Notes: a model not told the origin generated them from the sequence alone. Positions 47,309 through 64,000 are shown, numbered from the stretch's first letter. The stretch is DNA of 64,000 nucleotides from Chromobotia macracanthus (GCA_036877525.1 JAZGTH010000072.1:6561001-6625000); one strand, 5' to 3'. Program-made: numbers and translations.

Positions 47309-49655
47309 CTATCTGGATATGTAGGTGTAGGTGCGGGACGGCGATCGGCCCTCTGTCTGGCCATTGGTGGAGACGTTAAGGAAGTCCCAGATGAGGATGG
47401 TGTCGTCATGAGAACTGCTGATGATCTGGAACTCATCAAACTGAAGGCGGAACACTCGGCCTGAATGTTCCTACAGGAAATGACAGGAAACAACCATTAC
47501 TGACACTGTTCAGTCATAACATCAGAGTATCCACATCAGTCAGAGCAGAGTGATGCCACACCAATCTGTCAGTCCCGCACAATATAAACATGAGACACAT
47601 GAAGAGTGACGGATTAGAGAGTGTAAGGAGTTCAGTGTCTGAGGAAAGCAGAAGCAGGTATCACACACTGCACAGAGAAACACTGGTGATATACTCTCAG
47701 CCATATCATATCAGCAAACTGAAAAACACGTGATTAAGTGGAAGATACTACAGATGCTGCTACACTAAATACACCAAGTACCAAAATGAAATTCTGTCCT
47801 ATGAAAAACATGTATCAAGCACTATGAAGCACTGAAATGTTATGTTGGTAAAATTGTAACTGTGTACAGCTGATGATTTAGGGAGGCAATAACATGTCTT
47901 CCTCACCTTGTAAGTCACTTTGGATTAAAGCGTCTGCTAAATACTTAAATGTAAATGGATCGTGCACACTTTTGCATATGAAGATAAAACCTCACAGAAA
48001 ATCACATTTTTAATGTCATTAAAAGCTTGGTGGTTGCTAATGTACAAAGCTTTTAATTTTCATTTTAATTTTTTAATTTAAATACATATTTCAAGCACAC
48101 AAAATGTTTCCTACTAAATTGCATCATACAATGCTATTTAAAAAACTGTTGAAAGATGCTAAGACTTCTGTTTATCTATCAAAGGTGATCATAGTTCATA
48201 AATTGTAATATTTTGATGCTTCTGCAATTTCTGTCAAATATCAATTACATTTAAATTTTCAATTTCAATAACTGTTTTACATACAATGTTGCCAAAGAAT
48301 TATACATAAAAATAAACAATTATTGATAAAAAGTGATCAATACTTGATCACTTTTTAAAACTAAAAAATTAATAAATTTGTAAAAAATTAATTTCTTGAA
48401 ATTAAAAACAGGTTTAAATTTAGAACAGACAGTAGTGACGTGTGGTATTAAAATGAAGGTGTTACACATCCAAAATCATCATGAATGCCTGTAGCCCTTC
48501 CATTAAAGAGCAAAGAACAGAGCCTGTATGATGCCAGAATGGAAACAGGTGGGCGGGTCTGTTAAGGGCCGCTGGAGTCTAGGTAAGTGTTTGGATTAGT
48601 CTGAAGCAGAGGTCTTCAATCCATGTTCCTGGAGGTCCACAGACCTGCAGAGTTTAGCTTCAACACACCTTCCTGGATGTTTCTGTCAGTCCCAAAGACT
48701 TTAATTAGCTGCTTCATGTGCTTTATTAGGGTTGGAGATAAACTCTGCAGCTCTGTGGACCTCGATCTGTAGTGTTAAAGAATTAAGGATTTGACAACTC
48801 ACCACAAGTGTACGCAGACAGAGAGTGCTGGCAGGGGCCCGTGGATCGAGAGCAGCTTGCAGGTCCCATACTTTAATTTTACTGCACACACACAAACATC
48901 AAAACCTGTTACACAATACACAAAATATGACTGCCATAAATCTGTGATATCTGCCATAATCCCACTCTTCTATTGTTAAACTGATTTTTCAGACATAATC
49001 TACATACAACAGTGAAATTAAATGTAAGGGTATTGTGCTCCTTTCCAGTATCAGATTAATGACAAACACACAGAGTAGACAAATGCAAGCCCGCAAAAAA
49101 GAAAATCCAGACCAAAAAAAAAACAAACAAAAAAAATGTAATCCTCAAACTGCACAGTTGTGAGTTTAGAAGAGTTTGCTAATAGCTTTATTTTAAAAGT
49201 ACAATAAAACGTAATGAGTTGAGCTTTTTTCATACCCGTCATATGCACCACTCACAATCCGCTTGTTATCAAAGCGAATGCAGCGAACCAGCTCCTCATG
49301 TCCTTCTAAAACTCGCAAACATGCTCCACACTCGATGTCCCACAGCCTGCAAAGCAAAATGAAAACAAGAAACAAAGGCTCTGATCTCAGTACATCAACA
49401 CTGATTATAAACACGACCTATGGCATCATGACGTCATAATCACACACCTGATGGTGTTGTCTGAAGAGCCACTGACCACGAGTCTGTCCCTGTACTGCAG
49501 ACAGGCGATTCCACGCTTGTGCCCATTCAGTGTACGAACAAACTCACAGGTACTTGTACTCCAAACCTGAAGCACACACACTCTTTCATAGCTTTATCTG
49601 CAGGTGTATTTGTTAAAACACTCAGAAATAGTGTGACAGTATAAACATGTGAAAA

Positions 49656-49688
<33 letters not shown>

Positions 49689-52600
49689 ATTTGGGGAGTG
49701 TTTTAAGAGGGCGGGGGCTGCTGACTTGACACGTCTCAGGGTGGGCTGGATTGCTCTGTCTGTTCCTGCAATCTCAACTGCCCACAAATCCTGCATCTGT
49801 AAGACAGGGCCAGAGAACACAAGAGCAGAGGGATACAGTCTGGGGAGATTTCAGAAGATGCTGGTGGCTGCTGCCCTCTGCTGGCTGCTTCCGGCACCAG
49901 GCATGTCAAGCAGACAAAATAATGTCAGCCTGTCTGATCTACCAGACCAAGCAGATACCCGGATGTTCATATCAGCCTCAGACAGAGTCTGACAGGCTTG
50001 TTTCATCTGCCAAATTGCCATTAAACAGCTGTCTGGGAAACAAAAATCTGTTTACGTTGAGGGAACTTCCTGTTTCAGGGGAGCACTCCATGCCCAGGCT
50101 GAACTGTGATGTGGATCAGACCTCATGCAAGGCCACTCTTACACTCTGTTTAAACAAAAACTACAATGTGTGGTTTGATTGACAGCTGACCTTTATAGTT
50201 CGATCCCCTGAGGCAGAGACAATATACTTGTCATCGAAGTCGACCACATTGACAGCAGCCCGGTGGCCAACAAGGACGCGGCGAAGGCTAATGTCAGTTG
50301 GAGAGGCCATGTCCCACACAGCAATAGAGCGATCCTTTGAGCAGGTCACCATCAGCCCGTTACAGAAGCGCAGGTGCAACACAGCCTCATTGTGATGGAT
50401 CAGAGTGTTCAGAACCTCCCCAGAGTTTACGTCCCACACCCTGCACGAAAGAGACTGGGTCAGAACCGCAGTCATAAACACATGAGCACGTCTAGAGAGC
50501 GAGTGTGTGATGGGAATCTGACCTGACAGTGGAGTCAGAGGAACCCGTAACAATGACCCTCTCATCATACTGCAGACACAGAACAGAGCCTGTGTGTCCC
50601 GTCAGGATCTTCAGACACTCCAGAGTCTGTTTATCCCAGATCTGAACAGAAACACACCTCACATGAATATAAACATCCCTCTTAAACAATCAGACAGATT
50701 ATGAGGGAAATGATAAACATACTAAACTAACAGTTTATACTAACAGGAACAGATGAAATCTTTAGACTGTTTTTGTGAATTTTAATGACATGTGCATGAA
50801 GATTCTGCATGGATGTGATTACTAGAATCCAGCACACATGGTTAACATGGTAACAGGACTTTACAACAAAAAGATCATATATAACAGTAATGCATGGTCA
50901 TATAAAACAGATATTAAGCTAATACTGAAAGACAGTTTTTTCCCATGGCCAATAAACTACATTATTGTCTAATAACCCAAACTATTTATTAATAACAACA
51001 GTGATGTTTGTCTTAGCATCAACCACTAAAAAAAAAATTAAAAAATCAAGACCAACTGACACCTGAATATACATCCAGAAACACATGCTGGAAATCTCTC
51101 CCCACATACATAGAAATCACACTTTAAATCAGCCACGCTGTCAGAAATGATCCCTCAGGTTTCAACGCCTCTCATTGTTAGTTTCAATAGTACTGCATAA
51201 GAGAAAGATTTTAATTCTCTAAAGCCAAAACAAACAGCATGTTAGTTTTAAAAGCATCTCCCCACCACAAACAGTATCAATCCCTTTGTTACTGAATTCT
51301 GGCATTTTTCCGTTACAATCGTAAGGCAAAAATCCCTCATTGGAAGACTGTGATTAAATATAAAAATCAGCATATAAATCTTTCATGAGTTCTTGTTTTG
51401 TTCTAACGTGCAGTCAACCGTTTAACAGAGTGGAGAAAATCATTTGTGTGGGGTGGAGTCAGATCGTGTGGTTTCCACTGGTGAAGATCTCTAAACCCAC
51501 AGCAAAAAATAAAAACACATTCACACCTTAATGGAGTTATCCCGCAGGCCGCTGATGATCTTCTCATCGTCATACTGCAGGCAATAAACACCTTTGCTGT
51601 TCTCTGACCTGCACTGGATCCTCTGCAGGTTGTGTCGGCCACACCTCCAGTTTGCCTCGATGGTCTGAGAACAGATGAGTGATGAGATCTCCATTTAAAA
51701 CAATCAGCTTCAAATTACATTCAGGACCAGGCAACACTGCTGAGGTGTAACTAATTTACTTGAGATTTTTCATTAAAGAGGAATGCAAAAAACATTACGG
51801 TTGAATGTAATAGCTGAAGATCCTGCTACTATATCACATGTCTGGGTACTGTAGATGGTGGAGCATTTATAGATTGTTCCTACAGCAGTTGCTCAGAAAT
51901 TAAACTGTCATTTATGTTTAGAAAATCATTCCACAGGCAATTTGCACTTTTACTTTTTAAAGAGAGATTGCAACAGTGAGGCAAAACGTAAAGACTGCGA
52001 CTTTAAAATGAACTGCTGACTAAAAAAAAAAATCTAAAATCTGAGCTTTGACATCATAAAAACTTTTTCTAACTTGTTAGCACTGGTAAGACAATACAGA
52101 CAAAGCAAAAATGAAATGATGACTGCATCACTCACCTCAATGTCCTGAATGATTTTTGGATAAAGAGAGCGATAGTACGAGTTTGGGGGAACTTCTGTTG
52201 TGCGATTCTTGAACAGGTATTTTTCCCTGTGAAGAAACAGATAAATATTCTCTGATTACCTAACACAACCAAACAACTTTATGACTTATAACTAAATATT
52301 GATAAAAGTCTGATATTCAGGCCACCACTGCAGATGTTACAGGCAGATTAGACAGTCTCAGCATGTCTGCCAGACAATAACTGTGTGGAGATAAATGAAC
52401 TGCACTGTGACTCACCACTGGTGTCTCTCTGAAAGGCCCTTCCACAGCGGGTCTGTCCGAACCATCCGCTCAATCAGCTTCTTCCACAACATGCCTTCAG
52501 AAATCACACGCTGCCACTCCTTACACACCAGCTCAGCCGAACACAGCGAGCGTGCGTCCAGGAAGGACAAGATGTTCTCCGCTATATGATCCAGACCCTG

Positions 52601-55359
52601 AGCTGGACACAGAGAGAGAGAAAGAGATCTGTATACAATACAACTACAAATACACCTAACTTTAAGCTCAAGATCTAAAACCTAGCCAAAACAAACAAAA
52701 AGATGTTTTGGAACAAACTAAATACAATAACTACAACAGTAACTATAAAGCTTTAAACATTGGAAACGTAAAATAAGGGAGTCCACAATGAGAGCGATAC
52801 AGAGGATTCAGCAGATGAACAATAAAACACTCACAGCCAATGAATATCTAGAATAAACATGATGTTGGCATCTGTTAACAGGCCTCAGACCTGCACGTGT
52901 TACCTGGCAGTGCGGTGATGAAGTCCCTTTGCAGCATGGGCTTGAGGTAGGAGTTTATGTGGCCGTGCTGGTAATGGCACATGCGTGAGATCAGGTGTTC
53001 CACAAACTCCACTTGGTCGGCCTCAGACCACTGATCAAAGAGCTGGATGCACACGTCCTTCTCCTTCTCATAATCTCCCTCTGACGGCCGCTTCCTGGAG
53101 CCCGTCAGCGGTCCATTACTCACCTGAGGACAGATGTAGGTAGGCTGGGAAAATCACAGACAAAAACAAACATACATATGTTAGGCCTGGTGAGACAAAC
53201 AAGTGAAAGAAATCTGTCCATGTGTTCTGGAAAGAAACTGGGAACATCTACTGCAAACAGAATGAACAGCATTTTTGGCAGGCATATTTGTTCAGCAAAG
53301 AACATCATGGCAGGTGTTCTACATGCAGTTCCTGAGTTAAGAACAAAGTTTCTTCCTGGTTTTTGAAATAAAATGTTTATTTTAAAAGCCGTTTTAAATA
53401 AAATGTTATTCCACATAGATAGAACATCTGAAAAACACAAGAGAAGTTATTCTAAAAACTGCTTAATAAAGCCTGTGACAGGTGGAAAATCCTTCACTGA
53501 GCAGGCAGAGGCTGGACAACAGATGGCTACTGTTTTATTTGATCAGACTTTGACGTGCTGCTCATCCACCTCACCTTAAACACGGTAATCTTTGGGGAGC
53601 GCTCTGCAGTCTGAGAGTCCATGACAGAGGTGTTCTGCAGAAGACACCACACCATTACTAACAAATACAGTAATGTGTGCTTCAATCAAATGATCAAACA
53701 GAATCAAAGCAAAGTCCTTCAACCTCTGCTCACACAGGTTCACATGATCATGAAAACCAGTCTGCTGAAAATCAACAGAGCAACAGTCATCAGTGCGTGG
53801 TAGAGATCGGGCAGGGTGTGTAGGCGTTCTGGTAACGTGTCAAAAGCTGTCCCCCAGCCAAGGCCATGACAAGAACATTCTTACATCCCAAAAACAGGCA
53901 GGGCAGAGATGACGTCTTCCATTTCATCTCCCGTAATAATAGTGAATCTGCACCTGCTGGATCACCATTCTTACTACGAATATCAGCCAAACGGCCTCAG
54001 CACTAAATAAAGCTGATCAAATCACATACATAAATCAGCAATGACGACGAAGGTTTTATTTCCAATCATCTGCACACTTCAGCCAGCAGGAAGTTCATTA
54101 TTCATCATGAGAGCTCTGCTCGCCTATACACAAAGGCACGTGGCTGGTTATCTTCAACCACAAGGCGTTTATCCATCTTGCTAAAGCTTCACATAATAAG
54201 TGAACAAAATAAAGAGCATTTACTCCTACCCGGTTCACTGTAACCATGGCAACAAGAAGCAAATCCACTCTGCAAAACTGATTCTGTTATTGTGCTGACA
54301 ATCACACATAGATTCAGCTTATACATTAAATAATGTTGAATTACACTTTACATAAACATACTAATAATAAAGATATAAATAATCGAAACCATATTAAATG
54401 AGAAAAGTTTATAGAGAAATAATACAATAAAACTTACAATAAACGACTACATTTGGTAATAACTGACCAAAATCTGTAAGCTTAACTTTTAAGCGGAATA
54501 ATAATCGTAATGAGTACATCTGAGTCGCTGATTTGATGATGTTAGCCACCTTGCTGCTTGCTATAATTGTTCATTTCACATCAACAATGACTGTCTCTAC
54601 TTTAGGAAAATGTCTGTGGTCCAAACAACCACATAAGCATTCACTGTTCTGGCAAAAATAACAAGATATACTTTTATTTCATCATCGTTTGGATAGGAAA
54701 CATCAGCTGAAACGGACAGCACGAGCGGTTACTTCCTATTACGCAGCTTTAAACGGCAGCTAAAATGCGCTTAGGTGGAAACTAAGAGGCGTTTTCCTAA
54801 GAAACAACGAGATAAAACACTATCAAGCGTGCTTAGCCTGTTCGTGACCAGCTGCTCTTCTCCACGTTCACATTTCAGTCAGGACTGGGTGGCGCAGAGG
54901 CGCCGCAGTGGAGCTCAAGCTAGCGGCTGAAGTCGAGGAGAGTCGGGCTCACCACGACACCGCGGCGGAATTTCTTCCTCCTCCGCCGCCGCCAGTATAA
55001 TAAATACCCTGAACCCTCACCGCAAACAATCACACGCCTCGTTTACTAACCCACAGCGGTTCTATCAGAGCTGAAACACAGAGGAGAGGACAAGGCAACG
55101 ACCCACAAAGCCAGAGAGGCAGCAGTCCGGAGTGAGGGCCCTCCCTGTCAGTCGCGCCAGCCATTTCTCCCTTTACTCACCCCTCCTTCCCCCTTTAACT
55201 CAATCCATCCTTCACCACTTCACTAGCTGGTTATATTCCACTTAAAGATAAACAGCCATGTCGACGTATAATCTGTGAGTACAGCGCAGTATTTCCAGAG
55301 CAACACACCCGAGCGCTTACCATCAGCTCCAGGGTTTTGTCCTCCATCTCCGGCTCCAT
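47309..55359 (-). CDS. fbxw11: F-box/WD40 ubiquitin-ligase subunit FBXW11 (beta-TrCP2), twelve coding exons
   Basis: In gene order the exons are 55321-55359, 53575-53634, 52904-53123, 52416-52602, 52136-52226, 51527-51664, 50523-50641, 50191-50440, 49448-49566, 49236-49346, 48803-48881 and 47309-47470. They total 1575 nt, 524 residues, with all phases consistent. The protein starts [13 protein letters not shown]. Exon 2 ([15 protein letters not shown]...) matches a known alternative human FBXW11 N-terminal exon. Then come the dimerisation segment ([20 protein letters not shown]), the F-box ([19 protein letters not shown], about residues 110-150) and seven WD40 repeats to the C-terminus [11 protein letters not shown]. 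It is the substrate receptor of SCF E3 ligase. The WD40 propeller binds phosphorylated DSG degrons (beta-catenin, IkB) and the F-box binds SKP1. Several residues differ from human at the linker (LSERHQWEKYLF). Wnt and NF-kB roles are family knowledge. Confidence 0.95.
47875..47960 (-). mobile_element. SINE-like fragment
   Basis: Plus-strand AAGTCACTTTGGATTAAAGC then GTCTGCTAAATACTTAAATG; the end of the fish dispersed element, inside the last fbxw11 coding intron. Confidence 0.5.
48609..48774. mobile_element. Inverted-repeat MITE (hAT-like)
   Basis: The left arm CCTGGAGGTCCACAGACCTG, CAGAGTTTAGCTTCAACACA is mirrored by the right arm TTGGAGATAAACTCTGCAGC, TCTGTGGACCTCGATCTG. Such palindromic elements ('ctggagggcc...ctgcagagtttagctccaac') are abundant in fish genomes. 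It lies in an fbxw11 intron. Confidence 0.6.
49664..49688. repeat. (CA)n microsatellite
   Basis: About twelve CA units inside an fbxw11 intron. Confidence 0.95.
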
Positions 55360-55459
55360 GTTCGTTCCCCGAAACTCGCAGCGAAAATGGAAACCCCGCC
55401 CTGCGACACGAGCGCGTCACCAGCCAGGGCGGGGAGAGAAGCCGTGAGGCGAGACCACC

Positions 55460-55659
55460 GATTGGCTGTCGAATCACCAAACTGAGCAAATGGGCGTTGC
55501 CCGCGTTGCGATTGGCTCACATCTGCTGCTAAGGTACAAGCGGCTACAGCTCCACGACGTCATGGTCGCAGGGACAGAGCCTATGAAAGGACGCTCGTGA
55601 TTGGCTAATGAACGACAAAAAGGGTTTTGTCGCTTTTGTGACACGAACGGTGATTGGCT
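55460..55659 (-). promoter_or_regulatory. fbxw11 promoter with four CCAAT boxes
   Basis: AGCCAATC occurs four times on the gene's own strand, as GATTGGCT on the plus strand at 55460, 55510, 55599 and 55652. That is about 100-300 bp upstream of the start codon. Spacings are 50, 89 and 53 bp. The flanking DNA is CpG-rich. The full 8-mer suits NF-Y binding; the activity is inferred. Confidence 0.6.
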
Positions 55660-55983
55660 GCTGCCTGGTGCTAGGGTAAAGAATGGGGTGATCCCCAATG
55701 ATTCACTTATTTGCTGAGATTTGCTGATAACATGGTGTTTGCAGGAGCCCTGTCAGCAGAAAACAAGTCTTTTAAAGGTAAACAGAAATACTGAAAGATA
55801 AGGCTATTAATAAATGAAAGATTAATAAATGCACAAAAAAAAATGAAATTACCCTAATAAACAGCCAAAGCTTTCGCTCTTAAAATGCATACCACACAAA
55901 ACTGTTCATTATAATGCAGGTTACATCAATGGTTAAAAAGTATATTTTTCAACTTATAACCCACAGAATGTGGTAACAAAAAA

Positions 55984-56241
55984 GTAACACTTTACAATAA
56001 GGTTCCATTTGTTAACAACAATAGTTAACACAAACTAACAATACTTCAACAAAACATTCCCAAATTTTTAAAATCAAAGTTCTGTTATCAATGACCTACC
56101 ATGAATAAACAATGAAAAATTGTTTGTATTAAGTAACATCAACCAAGATTCATTCAAACTGTAAAGATTAACTAATCCGAGTTAACAATGAGCAGTTTAT
56201 GCCTTAACTAATGTTAAGAAATGGAACCGTGTCAAGTTACC
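55984..56241. mobile_element. Palindromic MITE with AACACTTTACAATAAGG ends
   Basis: Starts GTAACACTTTACAATAAGGT and ends GGAACCGTGTCAAGTTACC, a decayed inverted copy. Same family as 26763-27037. Lies between the fbxw11 promoter and the etf1 3' end. Confidence 0.7.
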
Positions 56242-57573
56242 AAAAGAAAAGAATTGTACTTTACAAAATAAACAAGCTGTAAGTGCAATTTGCAAACAAT
56301 GAGAAACGTTTAATGTCTGTGTCCAGATGTAACAAATGATTTTACAAAATAGTGATGGATCAAAGAAAATGAGAAAATATACAACAGAATATTTAAAATT
56401 TTGTGGCTCACTGATTTTCTCCTTTGACATTATCAGGTTGTTTATTTTAGTAGGTGCCAGAGCACCATTCATTCCACAATTACTACAGGTCCAATAAGTC
56501 TGACACAGCCATCTTTTTCTCTAAAACCAATCTGTTCCAATTTAACTGGGGAAAATTAAAGACATTGGAGCTTTGGAGTCTGTGTGGTTGGTCATGGGCT
56601 CAAAAATACGACCTCTAAAAGAAATGAAACAGCCAAACTGTCATTCTCACATCACAGTTAACACAGTAACTCCCATCCCACCTCATACTCGCTCCAACAG
56701 GACACACCCATGCAAGATATCGCCATATACCAACGAGTGCTGAGGGTTCGAGCTAAGATTTTATGTTCAGAAACAGCAGGAGGATGAAGTTCTGGAAGCT
56801 GGTACACTGTGCTGTCATATCTCACACATTGCAAAAATCAGGCACTCATATATAGTTTATTTTGAGCATTATCATCTCCTGGGGACAGAGGAAAACAAGT
56901 GAGAGAAATGTACTGTGAAAGACGGTTCTCCATCTCCATGGAAGTGGCAGAGCACAAGCGGGAGGGGTCCAGTTACAATATGGTCCATTTGAGAGCAAAA
57001 ACTGCCTAATGTGGGCACAATGCGATGTGAGGAACAGAGTGTGCTGCTGGCTCAGAGTTCATCATCACCAGCACACTGGTTTACAGCAGAAACAAGGCAA
57101 CAAATTAAGTCTGAGCTAACCAGCAAACTAAAATGCAGGCCTGGCAATGGGGCTTCAGATGTCTATGTAAGCAGTACAGCTCTAATGATTGCTACTGCTT
57201 TCTTCATACGCTGAGTAAGAGAAAATATAATACACTTGGATAAAATACAACAGCAGTGAATGCCATTATAAAAGGAGAGGAGGAAGGAAGAAAGGAGTGG
57301 GATTAGAAAGGAAGAAGACAGAACCTGTTGAGAAGAGCCAATGCAACACAGGCAGGCGAGCTGCGGTCATGCTGGTACCATGACCTGGTAATAAGTGGAG
57401 GCCGAAAACTCAGTCTCTTCCAGTCCAGAGATGGAGTTACTGTCATTTGCCAGCTTTTAAATTCATATTCTCCCTCCTGCTGATTCGATCTCCTTCACTC
57501 CCCTGCTGTTTGCGGGGTAGGTGAAGGGGGAAAATCTTGTTTGAATTTGCTTTGTTTTGTCAGTCCCGACTAC
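56242..57573 (-). other. Probable etf1 3' untranslated region
   Basis: Continues from the etf1 stop codon on the minus strand. A possible polyadenylation signal AATAAA on the minus strand lies near 56856-56861 and another near 56438. No coding frame of note; the plus-strand frame at 57011-57214 is chance. Confidence 0.4.
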
Positions 57574-61760
<4,187 letters not shown>

Positions 61761-62345
61761 AGTTTCTCCCCACAATGAATGAAATTAAGACTGAAAGTGT
61801 ATGAAGAAATTAAAAAGTGCTTTTGGGACGATTCATACATACGATTAAAAAATGTCAACTCAGATTTCATTGTGATTTAACTGTGTAACAAATATTATCA
61901 AGATGTATAAATAAAAAACATTGTCAATGTAATGATGCTAAAATAGCCTTTCTTTTCTATTATCTAATCTGTTACTTTTGTTTTACACACACAGTGATAT
62001 GTGACCGGACATGTTCTTTGCTCATGACTCACCTATCATGTACTACAAATGAACGTTTTTGTATGTTTTAAAATTATAATTTTTTTATACTAAATAAAAA
62101 TCAGGTTTTTCATGTAATTTTAATATTGAAAACGTGATCATAATGATACAATACTAAGGCATAGCTCTACTGTTTTCATGTTGATAATGTAAACAATATA
62201 TTCCTCTGAATTATTATTAATCTATAGAATTTAATTTGATCCTGAGTCTACAACTGCTTTAATGGCTTTAACCTGCAGCTTAAAAAACACATTTACTGGA
62301 CTGGGGTGGCCTTTATATTTGGCACTTTACATTTATTTCCATTTC
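61761..62345. other. AT-rich interval between the etf1 promoter and the TRPC7-like relic
   Basis: Nothing recognised; very AT-rich with no open frame of interest. Confidence 0.5.
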
Positions 62346-63790
62346 TTAAGGTCTTGTGCTTCCTATGCTGAGTTTGTCTCCAAGCTGCTGGATCAGTTCA
62401 GCAAGTTCAGTAGCCTGTGACTTCTCCTGCAGGAACTTGTAGCAGAGACTGGAAATATCCTAACTGATTTCCTTTAACTCGCCTGAGGAGAACAGGAATA
62501 AAAAGGGTGTTTCCAAAAACACAGAAACATATTCTTAAATACAACATCACAAACAGAAATGTGTAAATCACAGATTGACATGCAAGTCTGTTTCAGAGGA
62601 AATGAACTTCCCTTCATTGATCTCTTCATTTTCACTGTCAATCTGGACCTGAAGCATACCGCTTGACAAGACGTTTCATGAGTTTCTATGAGATTAAAGA
62701 GTTTAGAATGTTTTATGTTGCAATTCCTCAATAGGAATGTTTTGGGGGAAAATCAGTCAGTACCTGATTATCTTGTTGGGTGTTTGATGGGATTTCTAAC
62801 TCCCTTATCGAAACCAATGAAGCTGTAAAATAATGTAAAAATCTGTACGAATAATTTATGTTTATGTTAGAATGATACAAAACAGACAGCTATACAGGAA
62901 CCTCTGAGTGACCTCTGTCCTTAGACTGTGGATTGGCCATTCACATGTCCTGCTGTCTGTATAAACTCGGGCCTTGCATGAACTCAGCAGACAGGCTTTA
63001 GTGCGTTGAGTCATGTAGTACAAGGATTTGGGGCTGGGGATTAGATTAAAGGGGGTGGACAAGTGCTTCCTTCATCAAAATAGGAGAGCCAAAGTTTTGC
63101 ACATGCAAATTTTCCTTCAACATCAGCATCCTCCTGATCTTACAAACACACACACAAACCATATCACATTATACGATTACTCGATTGTCCAGTATATGAA
63201 AGAAAACCGAACAGATCTCACCTCGATTTCCTGGTACGGGTGGTTGATCATGGCAGTCAGCATGTTGAGCAGCACCACAACCATAGTGACATTATAAACC
63301 TCATACACACGTAACCAATGTTCTCGATGAACTTAAGATCATACTTCAGAACCACAGAGATGACCTCAGACAAACCAAAGATGGACCAGAACAGTGTTTT
63401 AAAACTTTTTTTCCACTCTGCAGCAACAGTTACATTTGTACTCAGCACAAAAAATAAACTACCAATTAGATGCTAAATATAATAATTTTGCTTCTGTTTT
63501 TTCCTGACTTACATTGTAAAAGCAGGGTTGTATTTAGCTCCCAAATAGTAGGAATACAAATTGAGCATGCCGTTCATGAAGGCGAGGAAGACCATGATGA
63601 AGACGAACTTAAAGATATCCTTAACAGTGCAGCCGAGGGATATCTGTAAGGGGCCGAAACTCTCATTGTCTGGCAAACATAGGCAATGGCGTGAGAAGCT
63701 CAGGACCACAGCAATAGAGTACAAGCCCTCAGAGATGAGCTGAGAATCAGAGGGAAGCCACATGTTGACAGACCACAGAAACAGAAATAG
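62346..63790 (-). pseudogene. TRPC7-like channel pseudogene, 3' exons
   Basis: At least five exons of a TRPC3/6/7-class cation channel run right to left. Exon A, about 63513-63790, has LPSDSQLISEGLYSIAVVLS, NESFGPLQISLG and NLYSYYLGAKYNPAFT. Exon B, 63222-63417, has SFKTLFWSIFGLSEVISVVL then YNVTMVVVLLNML. Exon C, from 63133, has EDADVEGKFACAKLWLSYFD then PFNLIPSPKS. Exon D, about 62612-62695, has KLMKRLVKRY then QIDSENEEINEG. Exon E, 62346-62482, has GELKEI then DISSLCYKFLQEKSQATEL. Wording such as SEVISVVLKYD favours TRPC7. It is broken by an extra A in an A7 run in exon B, an indel near IENIGYV, a frameshift before PFNLIPSP, a frameshift in exon D, a donor reading GGAAGT after exon D and a TAG in exon E. 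A key Trp (VEWKFAR) is Gly. The 5' exons lie beyond the right edge. Confidence 0.88.
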
Positions 63791-64000
63791 GCAGCTTTGT
63801 GGTTTCACCACTTGATGGCAGCATTTTGTTTCATCACAGAGAACATTGTGCCACATTTTATTAACATTTCACTGTAAAAAGAAAAGGGATAGTTCCGGTC
63901 CATGATGCTGATTGGTCAATAGCTGTGGTTTATCAGCCCATCTTTATTTTGGTTGCATAGCAACATCTTGCTACAGTTAACATGTCAGAGACTATATCTT
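63791..64000. other. Right edge: intron of the TRPC7-like relic
   Basis: No further exon recognised. An X-box-like GTTGCATAGCAAC lies at about 63953-63965, isolated. Confidence 0.35.

Noticed and set aside
54240..54253. Canonical X-box GTAACCATGGCAAC in fbxw11 intron 1
   Set aside because: A good motif but solitary; such 14-mers occur singly by chance (similar ones near 35586 and 63953), unlike the cluster at 510-625.

Overview
The window is vertebrate genomic DNA, almost certainly from a teleost fish. Genes are intron-split with GT/AG junctions, non-coding DNA is full of microsatellites, and short inverted-repeat elements of the kind common in fish are present (for example ends reading AACACTTTACAATAAGG, and a SINE-like family with AAAGCGTCTGC). 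Gene content matches the regions homologous to human 5q31-q35. An otophysan (carp/characin/catfish group) is a guess from the repeats; the species cannot be named.

Region 1 (about 1-30.1 kb, minus strand) is the 3' part of a clustered protocadherin-alpha locus. From 5' to 3' (right to left) there are five large single-exon 'variable' exons (27489-29856, 24061-26424, 20925-23288, 17248-19611, 13974-16335). They are followed by a c-type exon resembling mammalian alpha-C2 (5616-8114) and by constant exons 1 (4095-4153) and 2 (1481-1569). The remaining constant exon(s) lie left of the window. Each variable exon would be spliced alternatively to the shared constant exons to make a six-cadherin-repeat neuronal adhesion protein with a common cytoplasmic tail. 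Four of the five variable exons are, or were, exactly 788 codons; the fifth, after allowing for its insertion, is 789. Three carry a single disabling lesion each (a frameshift, a nonsense codon, or a pair of one-base deletions). Their 3' halves are almost identical, which points to gene conversion. A CTCF/CSE-like motif sits about 140-220 bp upstream of each of the five start codons.

Region 2 (about 30-41.4 kb) is gene-poor: two tandem repeat arrays (20-bp unit at 31.1 kb, 9-bp unit at 31.8-33.0 kb), a possible orphan first exon, a decayed LTR-like piece, a MITE and SINE-like fragments.

Region 3 holds three ordinary genes. fgf18 (plus, 42124-44062, five coding exons) encodes a secreted growth factor. 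fbxw11 (minus, 47309-55359, twelve coding exons) encodes a beta-TrCP-type F-box/WD40 ubiquitin-ligase subunit. etf1 (minus, 57574-61157, ten coding exons) encodes translation release factor eRF1. The last two start in CpG-rich promoters, with four CCAAT boxes (fbxw11) and a perfect CRE (etf1).

Region 4 (62346 to the right edge, minus) is the 3' end of a TRPC7-like channel gene broken by several frameshifts, a stop and a lost splice donor, so it is a pseudogene.

The protocadherin locus, fgf18/fbxw11, etf1 and the TRPC7 relic are unrelated in function. Their linkage reflects conserved vertebrate synteny. Gene models were assembled by hand from splice signals and remembered protein families, without alignment software.
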